Origin: Alphaproteobacteria bacterium
Lineage (GTDB): Bacteria; Myxococcota_A; UBA796; GCA-2862545
Direction: 5' to 3'
NCBI GenBank assembly: GCA_020632925.1
Contig: JACKER010000011.1
Span: 124,001 to 188,000 of the forward strand
Length of the DNA stretch: 64,000 nt
The position numbers and the translations under genes are program-made. The notes beneath the pieces are model-generated. The model searched no databases. It had not been told where the DNA came from and was given only the letters and a program-made list of their open reading frames with translations. Within the stretch, counting starts at the first letter, position 1; every line of letters starts with the position of its first letter. Shown piece by piece: positions 52,295 to 60,221 of this stretch.

Positions 52295-55200
52295 TCAGGT
52301 GTCGCGCATCTCCACCGACGAGCCCGAGCCCTGCTCGCGCGAGACCCACAGCCAGCGGGGGACGCGGTCGCGGATGGCGGGTAGGTGGCTGATGAGGCCG
52401 ATGATGCGATCCGCGCTGCGCAGGCCCTCGATCGCGGTCATGACACGGTCCAGCGCCTCCGGATCGAGCGTGCCGAAGCCCTCGTCGAGGAAGAAGAAGC
52501 CGAGCGGACGCTCGGAGCGGGCCTGCACCTGGGCCGAGAGCGCCAGCGCCAGCGCCAGCGCGCACAGGAAGCTCTCGCCGCCGGAGAGGCCGTGCACCGG
52601 GCGGACCTCGCCGCCGAGATCCTCGTCGCGGACGACGAACGCGGACTCCTCGTCGAGCCGCAGCGCGTACCGGCCGCCCGTGAGCTCGGCGAGGTGGTCG
52701 CTGGCGCGGGCGGTGAGCTCCACGAGGTGGTCGTTCGCGACGTACTCCACGAACCGATCGCCGCGGAGCAGCTGGGAGAGCTCGTCGAGCTGGCTCCCCA
52801 GGCGGTCCAGGCGCTCGCAGGTCTCGACCAGCTCGGTCCAGCGTCCGGCGCGGTGCACGAGCTCGTCGTGCGCCCGCTGCGCTCCGATCGCCTCCTCGCG
52901 CGCGGCGTCGAGGGCGGTGGTCCGGGCGGCCAGCTCGGCCTCGAGCGCGGCGAAGACCTCGTCGGACACGGGCTCGTCGCCGGTGCGCTCGTCCTCGATG
53001 GCGGACAGGCGGGCCTCGAGCTGCAGCCGTCGCGCCGACCAGCCCGCGACCTCCTCGCGCATGCGGCGGACGGCGTCCGGATCGGCGAGCTCCGCCAGCA
53101 GCTCCCGCGCGCGCTCCGCTCGTCGTCCGTCGTCGTCGAAGCGCTCCCCGAGGACCTCGGCAGCGGCGTCGAGCGAGGCGCGGGCCTCGGACATCTCGCC
53201 CTCCGCGCCCCGCACCTCGGCCTCCGCGGCCGCGTGCGCCTCCACCGCGAGCTCGCGGGCCGCGCGGGCCTCGGTCGACGCCAGCTCGGCCGCGGCGGTG
53301 GCCTCGACGTGCTGCCGGAGCTCCTCGCGCGCCTGGGCGATGGCGGTGTGTACGTCCTGGTCGGGCGCGACCTCCGCCAGGCGCTCCGAGAGCTCCACCA
53401 GGCGGGCGCGGGCCTCCGTCGCTCGCTCCACCGCCCGCTCGTGCGCCGCGAGGTGCCGGTCCGCGGCCGAGCGGTGGTCGTCGGCGGCGCGGCTGGCGGC
53501 CTCCCGCTCCTGGTCCAGCTCCTCGGCGCGGGCGAGCAGCGCCTCCGCCTCCCGGTCGCGCGCCTCCAGGGCGGCGGCCGCGGTCTTGAGGTCGAACAGC
53601 GTCAGCTCGCCGCGGTCCCGGTCGAAGTCGTCCCAGGCCGCGTTCGACTCCGCCAGGCGGCCCGCCAGCATGACCGTCGTGCGCTCCTGCTCGGCGCGCG
53701 AGGCGGCCAGCGTGGCGTTCGCGCCGGCGAGGGGGGCCGTGGCCCGCTCCCACGCGAGCTCCGCGCTCGCCGCCCGCTGCCGGACCTCGGTGAGGCGCTC
53801 GGCGGCCCGCTGCGCGGCGAGCCGCTCCTGGTGCAGCTGCGCCAGCAGATCCCCGGGATCCGCGACCTCCTCGAGGCCGCGGCGGGCCTGGTCCACGCGC
53901 TCGTCCGCCTCCCGACGGGCCTCCACGGCGGCGCGGTGGGCGGCCTGAGCGGCGCCGTCGCGGGTGAGCGCGACCTGGTGGCGCTCGGCGGCTCGGGCCT
54001 GGCCCGCGCGGTGGGCCTCCACCGCCGCCTCGAAGGCACCCTCGAGGGGCGTGGTGGGTGCGGGGTGGTGCTTGCTGCCGCACACCGGGCAGGCGGCCCC
54101 CGGCTGGAGCTGGGCCGCGAGCTCCGAGGCGGCGCCGCGACGACGGGCCTCCTCCAGCGCCTGCGCGGCGTCCGCCAGCGTCCGCTCGGCCCCCCGCAGG
54201 ATCTGGCGCGCGGCGACCAGCTCCTCGGCGGCGGCGGCCAGCTCGACCTCGGCCTCCCGCAGACGCCCGGCGGCCTGCACGGCGCGCTCCTCGGCCGTCG
54301 CGAGCTCCGAGACCCGCTCCAGCCGCACGGTGCCCGCGCGCTCCGCGGCCGCCAGCCGCGCCTGCAGATCCGACGGATCGAGGCGCAGCGCCGGATCCGC
54401 CTCGGCCTCCGCCTGCTCGGCCTGCGCGAGCCGGCGCGCCTCGCTGGCCGCGTCCAGGGCCTCGCGCGCCTCGGCGCACCGCTGCTCCGCGATCAGCACG
54501 GCGCCCTTGGCGGCGAGATCCTCGGCCCGCGCCTCCTCCACCAGACGGGTGGCGCGCTGGACGGCGTCGCCCGCGCGCGTGGCCCGGTGCAGCTTCTCCC
54601 GCTCCTCGGGCAGGACGCGCTTCTTGTCGTGCTGACGACGGACCTTGCGGCGCTCGCGGTCGAGCTCCCCGACGCGCGTGCGGGCAGCGTCCGCGGTCGT
54701 CCGGGCCTCGCTCTGCGCGACGGCGTGGGACGCGGCCTCCTCCGCGAGCTGGGTGATCCGCTCCTCGAGGCGCCCGATCTCCTCCTGCCAGCGCAGCGCC
54801 TCCTCGAGGCGGGTGAGCAGGGTGCGCAGCTCGGGGTCGCGGTCGGCCGTTCGCGCGCGGAGGCCCTGCTGCCGCGCCTCGGCCGTCGCCGCCGCCGCGG
54901 TGGCTCCCGCGCGGTCCGCCGCTCGCCGCTCCGCCTCGCCCGCCGCCGTCGCCAGCCGCTGCCGACAGGCCACGAACCGCCGCGCCGGCTCGAGCAGGGG
55001 TGCGAGGCGGTCCGCGCGCTCCACCGAGCGAGCGAGCGCCTCGATCGCGGGGGTGCGCTCCAGGTGGGTGCGGAGCTCGTGCGAGGCCTCCCGCCAGCGC
55101 GCCGCCTGCGCCCGTCCCCGCAGCGCCGAGGCGTGCCGTAGCCCCGCGAGGGCGTGCGCCTCCTCCTCGGCCGCGCGCGCCGCCTGTGTCTGCGTCCGCC

Positions 55201-55894
55201 GCGCCTCGGCCCTCGCGACCGCCGAGGGCGAGGCGTCCCCGAGCCCCACCAGCTCGCCCTTCGCCGCGGCCTGATCCGCGCGCACGCCGGACTGGCGCTC
55301 GCGGATCCGCTGGCGCAGCTGCTCGCCGTACGCCTGGAGCCGGAAGATGCGCTGGAGCATCTGGCGGCGCTCCGCGCCCTTGAGGTGCAGCAGCTGGACG
55401 AAACGGCCCTGCGGCAGGACCACGGCCCGCATGAAGTCCTCGGCCCCGAGCCCCACGATCCGCTCGATGGCGGCGTTGACCTCGAGCTCCTTCTCCGCGA
55501 GCACCAGCCGTCGCCCGCCGATCGTGTGCGGGTCGTCCACCACCTGGACCAGCCGGCTCGCGACGCGCTGGGCGACGCCGTTCTCGTCCCTGTACGCCCG
55601 GTGCACCTCGTAGGTCTCGATCGCGCCGTCCGCGGTCCGCGGCGCGACGACGAAGCGGAAGCGCACCTCGCAGCGCGTCGCGCCCAGGTGCACGAGCCCG
55701 CGTCGGGAGCGGGTCGCCGTCCGATCGACCACGCCGTAGAGCGCGAGCGTCATCGCGTCGAGCAGCGTGGACTTCCCGCTGCCGATGGACCCGAAGATGC
55801 CGAACAGCCCGTACCGGCCGAGCTCCTCGAAGTCGACGGTGACAGGCTCGCGGTACGAGTGGAGTCCGGAGACGGTGAGGGAGACGGGGCGCAC
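52295..55894 (-). CDS. sbcC: SbcC-type exonuclease ATPase subunit
   Basis: A 1199-residue SMC-like protein of the Rad50/SbcC family. The P-loop FGSIGSGKST is at residues 34-43. Two long Ala/Arg/Glu coiled coils flank the zinc hook CPVCG near residue 604. The C-terminal ABC lobe has the signature GLSGGESFLCALALALALS, then FFFLDEGFGTLD (Walker B) and LISHL (switch). With SbcD it forms an ATP-dependent nuclease that opens hairpins and processes DNA ends. The GTG start directly abuts the sbcD stop, so the pair is co-translated. The large inverted arrays next to it are the kind of structure this complex cleaves. Confidence 0.95.
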   Translation of the reverse strand: MRPVSLTVSGLHSYREPVTVDFEELGRYGLFGIFGSIGSGKSTLLDAMTLALYGVVDRTATRSRRGLVHLGATRCEVRFRFVVAPRTADGAIETYEVHRAYRDENGVAQRVASRLVQVVDDPHTIGGRRLVLAEKELEVNAAIERIVGLGAEDFMRAVVLPQGRFVQLLHLKGAERRQMLQRIFRLQAYGEQLRQRIRERQSGVRADQAAAKGELVGLGDASPSAVARAEARRTQTQAARAAEEEAHALAGLRHASALRGRAQAARWREASHELRTHLERTPAIEALARSVERADRLAPLLEPARRFVACRQRLATAAGEAERRAADRAGATAAAATAEARQQGLRARTADRDPELRTLLTRLEEALRWQEEIGRLEERITQLAEEAASHAVAQSEARTTADAARTRVGELDRERRKVRRQHDKKRVLPEEREKLHRATRAGDAVQRATRLVEEARAEDLAAKGAVLIAEQRCAEAREALDAASEARRLAQAEQAEAEADPALRLDPSDLQARLAAAERAGTVRLERVSELATAEERAVQAAGRLREAEVELAAAAEELVAARQILRGAERTLADAAQALEEARRRGAASELAAQLQPGAACPVCGSKHHPAPTTPLEGAFEAAVEAHRAGQARAAERHQVALTRDGAAQAAHRAAVEARREADERVDQARRGLEEVADPGDLLAQLHQERLAAQRAAERLTEVRQRAASAELAWERATAPLAGANATLAASRAEQERTTVMLAGRLAESNAAWDDFDRDRGELTLFDLKTAAAALEARDREAEALLARAEELDQEREAASRAADDHRSAADRHLAAHERAVERATEARARLVELSERLAEVAPDQDVHTAIAQAREELRQHVEATAAAELASTEARAARELAVEAHAAAEAEVRGAEGEMSEARASLDAAAEVLGERFDDDGRRAERARELLAELADPDAVRRMREEVAGWSARRLQLEARLSAIEDERTGDEPVSDEVFAALEAELAARTTALDAAREEAIGAQRAHDELVHRAGRWTELVETCERLDRLGSQLDELSQLLRGDRFVEYVANDHLVELTARASDHLAELTGGRYALRLDEESAFVVRDEDLGGEVRPVHGLSGGESFLCALALALALSAQVQARSERPLGFFFLDEGFGTLDPEALDRVMTAIEGLRSADRIIGLISHLPAIRDRVPRWLWVSREQGSGSSVEMRDT

Positions 55895-57088
55895 CTAGGC
55901 CGACTCCCCCGCCAGCTCGAGGAACAGGCGGACGAGCTCGGGATCGGGCTCGTGGTTGGTCTGGGTGGCGTAGAAGGCCCGGAACACGTCCGACAGCGGC
56001 AGGTCGCGGCGGCCCGCACCCTCGAGCTCGGGCGCGGTCCCTTCCGGCAGGATCGCCCGGATCTTCACGATGTCGCGCGGCAGCTTCTTGATCCGCGCGA
56101 TCTCGGCGTGCGTCAGGCGGGTCGGCGTCCGCACGGCGAGGTCCACGAACGCGTCGGGATGCAGCCCGTCCGCGACCTGCGCCTCGAGCGCCGCCACACC
56201 GTCCACCTCCCAGGTGACGAGCGGGCGGCCGGCGGCGACGGGGACGAGCTCCACCTGGGGCTCCCCGCCGGGCTCGAGCTCGATCAGCACGTGGTGCCGG
56301 GGGTAGTCCTTCTCCGAGAAGCGCAGATGCAGTGGGCTGCCGGCGTACCGCGCGACACACGGGGCGTCGGGCACGGCCTGCGCGAGGTGCAGGTGGCCGA
56401 GGGCGGCGTACTGCGTGCCGGCGGGGAGGACGTCGCCCGCGACCTGCCAGGCGCCGCCCACGAGCGTGCGCTCCGACGACGAGGGCATGCACGCCGTCAT
56501 GGAGAGGTGGCTCGTGACGACGTTGACCGCGTCGGGGCGGAAGGCCTGCGCCTGGCTCGCGAGGACCTCGCGCACGCGGTGCTCGTACGCCCGCTGCATG
56601 TCGGTCTCCTCGATCGACGTCGACAGCACCTGCGCGAGCCGCGCCTCCGACGGGTACGGCAGGGCGGCGACGACGGCGATCCCCGAGGGCAGCGCGAGGG
56701 TGAGGGTGCCGGGTGCGCCGGCCAGCAGCTCCACCCCCGGACCACGCCGCGGACGCGGGACGTCGCCGGGGCGACCGAGGATCCACACGCCGTGCGTCGT
56801 CGTGAGCGGGCGGGGGGCGGCGAGCCGATCGGGGGAGTCGTGGTTGCCGGCGATCACCACGACCGCGCGACGGCCCCCGTCCCCGAGCCTGGCGAGCGCG
56901 TCGAACAGGAGCTCCTCGGCCTCGATCGGCGGGTTCGACGTCTCGAAGACGTCACCCGCGATCAACACCAGATCCACGTCCTGCGCGACCTCGACGAGCT
57001 CGTCGAGGAACGCCTCGTGCTCCCGCGCCCGGGAGTGGCCGTGCAGGGTGCGTCCGAGGTGCCAGTCGCTGGTGTGGAGGAGACGCAT
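55895..57088 (-). CDS. sbcD: SbcD-type exonuclease nuclease subunit
   Basis: A 397-residue calcineurin-like phosphoesterase. Metal-binding motifs are at the expected places: LLHTSDWHLGRTL (Asp 8, His 10), LVLIAGDVFETSNP, VIAGNHDSPDRL, VVTSHLSM and AALGHLHLAQ. The C-terminal capping domain contacts SbcC. The ATG at 57088 starts exactly at the first strand; the open frame extends upstream only as noise. The operon order sbcD-sbcC is conventional. Confidence 0.95.
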   Translation of the reverse strand: MRLLHTSDWHLGRTLHGHSRAREHEAFLDELVEVAQDVDLVLIAGDVFETSNPPIEAEELLFDALARLGDGGRRAVVVIAGNHDSPDRLAAPRPLTTTHGVWILGRPGDVPRPRRGPGVELLAGAPGTLTLALPSGIAVVAALPYPSEARLAQVLSTSIEETDMQRAYEHRVREVLASQAQAFRPDAVNVVTSHLSMTACMPSSSERTLVGGAWQVAGDVLPAGTQYAALGHLHLAQAVPDAPCVARYAGSPLHLRFSEKDYPRHHVLIELEPGGEPQVELVPVAAGRPLVTWEVDGVAALEAQVADGLHPDAFVDLAVRTPTRLTHAEIARIKKLPRDIVKIRAILPEGTAPELEGAGRRDLPLSDVFRAFYATQTNHEPDPELVRLFLELAGESA

Positions 57089-57234
57089 GACAGGAGGGTC
57101 GTGGAAGGTATCCGGGTGTGCGGACAGATGTTGGTCGGTCGAGGGAAGCGACGGTGCGTCGATGAACGTCGGGACCGGGGACCGGAGCGCCCGATCGAGT
57201 CCCGATCGACCTATGTTGCCCACGGAGGTGTCGG

Positions 57235-57675
57235 ATGGAAGCGTCCACCACCGAGGAGGCGATGGCCTCCCTCGAGATGTTGCTGCGGAACTCGGGGGCG
57301 ACCGTCCGTCGTCTGGGGCCGGAGGAGTTCCAACGCGATCGGGAGCGCTGGCGGGAGCTGTACGGACCCGCCCTCGGCCGGCCGGCGTGGTCCTGGTCGC
57401 GCCAGGGATACGACTGGCACGTGTTCTCGTACCACCGGCACGAGGCGGTGGAGGGCGAGGTCGCCGAGCAGGCGATGGAGAACAGCACCGCGCACACCCA
57501 CCGGTTCCTGGTGCTCTCGGCGCGCGACGGGGTCCACGTGGGCTTCGAGGTCGAGGCGGCGCACGCGATCGATCTCGCTCCGCTGGCCGACGACTGGACG
57601 CTGCTCGCCGAGGACGGGAGCTGGTCCATGACGTGGACCGCGGACGGCGAGGGGCCCTTCTTCGCGAAGCCCTGA
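57235..57675 (+). CDS. Protein of unknown function
   Basis: A 146-residue soluble protein with a good ribosome-binding site (GGAGG 6 bases before ATG). It has an acidic helical N-terminus (EASTTEEAMASLEMLL) and a beta-rich remainder with aromatic motifs (PAWSWSRQGYDWHVFSYHRHEA, THRFLVLSARDGVHVGFEVEA, GSWSMTWTADGEGPFF). No family was recognised. It is divergent from sbcDC and converges with rlpA, 3 bp between stops. Confidence 0.6.
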   Translation: MEASTTEEAMASLEMLLRNSGATVRRLGPEEFQRDRERWRELYGPALGRPAWSWSRQGYDWHVFSYHRHEAVEGEVAEQAMENSTAHTHRFLVLSARDGVHVGFEVEAAHAIDLAPLADDWTLLAEDGSWSMTWTADGEGPFFAKP

Positions 57676-57678
57676 TCG

Positions 57679-58032
57679 CTACTCGCACCCGCCGTAGCGC
57701 CGCTTGCAGCCCACGACCCTGAGCTCGACGGTCGCGGTCCCGCGATCGATCAGGTCGATGCGGCGGGCGGCCTTCTGCGACAGGTCGACGATCCGACCCT
57801 TCACGTAGGGGCCGCGGTCGTTGACCACGACGCGGACGTGCTGCCCGGTGTCGGTCCGCGTGACCCGCAGGACCGTACCGAAAGGGAGCTCCTTGTGCGC
57901 CGCCGTTCGCCTCGAGGGGCGGAAGGGCTCGCCGCTGGCCGTGGGGCGTCCCCGCAGCTCCTTGCCGTACCAGGACGCGGTCCCGGTGGCGACGGGGCGG
58001 TGGACGCAGCCCAGCAGCAGCAGCGCGATCAG
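57679..58032 (-). CDS. rlpA: RlpA-like double-psi beta-barrel lipoprotein, probable CTG start
   Basis: A 117-residue protein with the complete RlpA domain: ATGTASWYGKELRGRPTASGE, AAHKELPFGTVLRVT and VVVNDRGPYVKGRIVDLSQKAA with the conserved Asp. RlpA proteins bind or cleave denuded peptidoglycan; there is no SPOR domain. No ATG, GTG or TTG lies near the N-terminus. CTG at 58030-58032 overlaps the boxC stop as CTGA, mirroring the GTGA and ATGA couplings elsewhere, and yields a lipoprotein signal IALLLLGC. The C-terminus has two Cys (VVGCKRRYGGCE). Confidence 0.82.
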   Translation of the reverse strand: MIALLLLGCVHRPVATGTASWYGKELRGRPTASGEPFRPSRRTAAHKELPFGTVLRVTRTDTGQHVRVVVNDRGPYVKGRIVDLSQKAARRIDLIDRGTATVELRVVGCKRRYGGCE

Positions 58033-59690
58033 GTGCGGCGCCAGTCGAAGCGCGGGCGGGTGGGGTGGCCGTAGAGCGTGAGCGCGCCCTCCTCGCCGAC
58101 CGCGTTCGGACGCTGGAAGATCCAGTTCTGCCAGGCCGAGAGGCGGCCGAAGATCTTCGAGTCGCAGTTCTCGCTGCCGACGAAGCGGAGGTTCTGCTCC
58201 ATGCCGGTGAGCGCGTCGGGGGAAAGGCTGACCCGCTCCTCGATCGCGATGCGCAGCTCGTCGTCCCAGTCGATGTCGTCCGGCGTCAGCGTGACCAGAC
58301 CCATGTCGAGGGCCTGCTCGGCCGCGAGCGGCTCCCCGTCGGTCTGCAGCGCCTCGCCCACCTTCTCGGGCTCGCCCGCGAAGCGCGCCTGCAGGCGGGT
58401 GATGCCCGTCGCCATGGGGTACGCCCCGTCGCTGGCGGCGCGGGTCACGCGCACGGTGACCGCCTCGTCCTCGTCCTGCAGCATGTACGACCGGTCGGCC
58501 GAGAGCAGGAGCTCGAAGATCGAGCCCGCCCAGCAGGAGCCGGGGTCGACGATGGCGAACATGCTGCGCGCCGTGTTGTCGAAGCGACGGAGCACGCGGG
58601 CCTGCTTGAGGCGGATCTCGCGGCAGAGCCAGTCGTCCTGGTTCGCGAGCAGCACCGCGTCGTGCGCGAGGACCTTCTCCGCGTCCCCGCGGGTGTGGAG
58701 CAACCAGAGGCCGACCTGCTCGTGGTTGAAGCGGAGGTGCAGGAGCGCGTCCTCCATCTCGCGCCAGGCGCGCAGCAGCCAGGACTCGGAGCCCTGGGCG
58801 CGGAGCTGGTCGACGGTGGGGGCCTCGTCCGTGGGGGCGTGCAGCGTGAGCCGGGCCACGCGCTGCTCCTCGTCGATCGCGAGCTCGACGTGCTTCCAAC
58901 GGCGCACACCCTCGGCGTCCACCTTGGAGCTCACCTCGATGAGCTCGATGCCCTTCGTGGCCGGGGCCGGGCGGTCGGCGAGCTCGGCGGCGCGCTTGGC
59001 CACCCCCTCCTCCCACTTCGAGCGCGGCACGGACGCGTCGACCAGGCGGTACTTCACGGCGTCGCGGGCGCGGAAGCCCTCGGCCTTGGTGCAGAACAGG
59101 TCGGCCACGTCGCGCCGGACCTTCCGCTTGTCGACCAGGCGGGTCAGCCCGCCGGTGCCCGGGAGCACGCCCAGCAGCGGCACCTCGGGCAGCGAGACCG
59201 CCGAGTTGCCGTCGTCGATCAGCATGATCTCGTCGCAGGCCAGCGCGAGCTCGTACCCGCCGCCCGCCGCGGTGCCGTTGAGGGCGGCGATGGTCTTGAT
59301 GCCCGACTGCTCGGACGCCTCCTCCAGGCCCACGCGCGTCTCGTTGGTGTACTTGCAGAAGTTCACCTTGAAGCTGTGGGTCGAGGTCGCGAGCATCCGG
59401 ATGTTCGCGCCCGCGCAGAAGACCTTGGCCTGCGCCGACTCCATCACCAGCGCGCGGACCTCGGGGTGCTCGAAGCGCAGGCGCTCGATCGCGTCGTTCA
59501 GCTCGATGTCGACGCCCAGATCGTAGCTGTTCTGCTTGAGCACGTAGTCGTCGGGGCGCAGCCCGTTCTCTTCCTTCACGTCGAGCACGAGGTGCGCCAC
59601 GGCGCCGTCGAGCGACAGCTTCCAGTGCTTGTACGTCGAGGGGTGGGCGTGGAAGCTCTCGATGTGCTGGGATGGGGCGTCGCTGGCCAT
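58029..59690 (-). CDS. boxC: 2,3-epoxybenzoyl-CoA dihydrolase / benzoyl-CoA-dihydrodiol lyase (BoxC)
   Basis: A 553-residue enoyl-CoA hydratase-superfamily enzyme. Length and the C-terminal block match BoxC, the ring-opening enzyme of the aerobic benzoyl-CoA pathway: TGMEQNLRFVGSENCDSKIFGRLSAWQNWIF falls within residues 500-535 (shown here in part: LSAWQNWIFQRPNAVGEEG). The N-terminal domain has FCAGANIRML, LNGTAAGGGYELALACDE and PLLGVLPGTGGLTRL; a second crotonase-like half follows. ATG at 59690 has AAGGAG 6 bases upstream. BoxA and BoxB, which make the substrate, are not in the window. Confidence 0.85.
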   Translation of the reverse strand: MASDAPSQHIESFHAHPSTYKHWKLSLDGAVAHLVLDVKEENGLRPDDYVLKQNSYDLGVDIELNDAIERLRFEHPEVRALVMESAQAKVFCAGANIRMLATSTHSFKVNFCKYTNETRVGLEEASEQSGIKTIAALNGTAAGGGYELALACDEIMLIDDGNSAVSLPEVPLLGVLPGTGGLTRLVDKRKVRRDVADLFCTKAEGFRARDAVKYRLVDASVPRSKWEEGVAKRAAELADRPAPATKGIELIEVSSKVDAEGVRRWKHVELAIDEEQRVARLTLHAPTDEAPTVDQLRAQGSESWLLRAWREMEDALLHLRFNHEQVGLWLLHTRGDAEKVLAHDAVLLANQDDWLCREIRLKQARVLRRFDNTARSMFAIVDPGSCWAGSIFELLLSADRSYMLQDEDEAVTVRVTRAASDGAYPMATGITRLQARFAGEPEKVGEALQTDGEPLAAEQALDMGLVTLTPDDIDWDDELRIAIEERVSLSPDALTGMEQNLRFVGSENCDSKIFGRLSAWQNWIFQRPNAVGEEGALTLYGHPTRPRFDWRRT

Positions 59691-59774
59691 GCCGTGCTCC
59701 TTCTCAGGTACGGGGTGGTGACGACCCCGGGGGGCCGGATTAGCCCGCCACGGCCGAGCTTGCACGGAGCACCG

Positions 59775-60221
59775 ATGACGCCGCCGGACATGTTCCTCGC
59801 CGCGACCGTCACCGCCGCTCTCGTCGCGGCGCTCCAGCTGTTGCTCGCGCGCTGGCGGGATCTCGGGGCTGCGACGATCGCGCTGGGTGGAGCTGCCTTC
59901 TGCCTCGGAGGCTCGGCCGGTCCGCGGGCGGTGGCGGTGGCGGTCGGGATCGCGGTGGCGGCGGCGCTCGGCACCTGGCGCTCGAGCCGCGCTGGCGTGG
60001 CCCGTCCCGAGCTGTCCGCGGGGATCGCCGCGCTGGCGGTCGCGGTGGGCCTCGGGGGGACGTGGGCGCCCTCGGAGGGCGTGCGTGCGGGCGCGGTCGG
60101 TGCCCTGCTCCTGTGCGGGGCGGTCGCGCTCGGGCTGTCCGTCGCCCGGCTCGGCGCGAGGCCGGCGCGCGTGCGCTGGGTGGGCGAGATCCCGGTGAGC
60201 GGGCCCGAGGAGCGGAAGTGA
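59775..60221 (+). CDS. Small integral membrane protein
   Basis: A 148-residue hydrophobic protein with about five membrane segments rich in Ala, Gly, Leu and Val, and a short polar C-terminus (WVGEIPVSGPEERK). No family motif was recognised. ATG at 59775 has GGAG 8 bases upstream. It is divergent from boxC and overlaps the following CoA-transferase gene by 4 bp (GTGA), so it heads that operon. Confidence 0.6.
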   Translation: MTPPDMFLAATVTAALVAALQLLLARWRDLGAATIALGGAAFCLGGSAGPRAVAVAVGIAVAAALGTWRSSRAGVARPELSAGIAALAVAVGLGGTWAPSEGVRAGAVGALLLCGAVALGLSVARLGARPARVRWVGEIPVSGPEERK

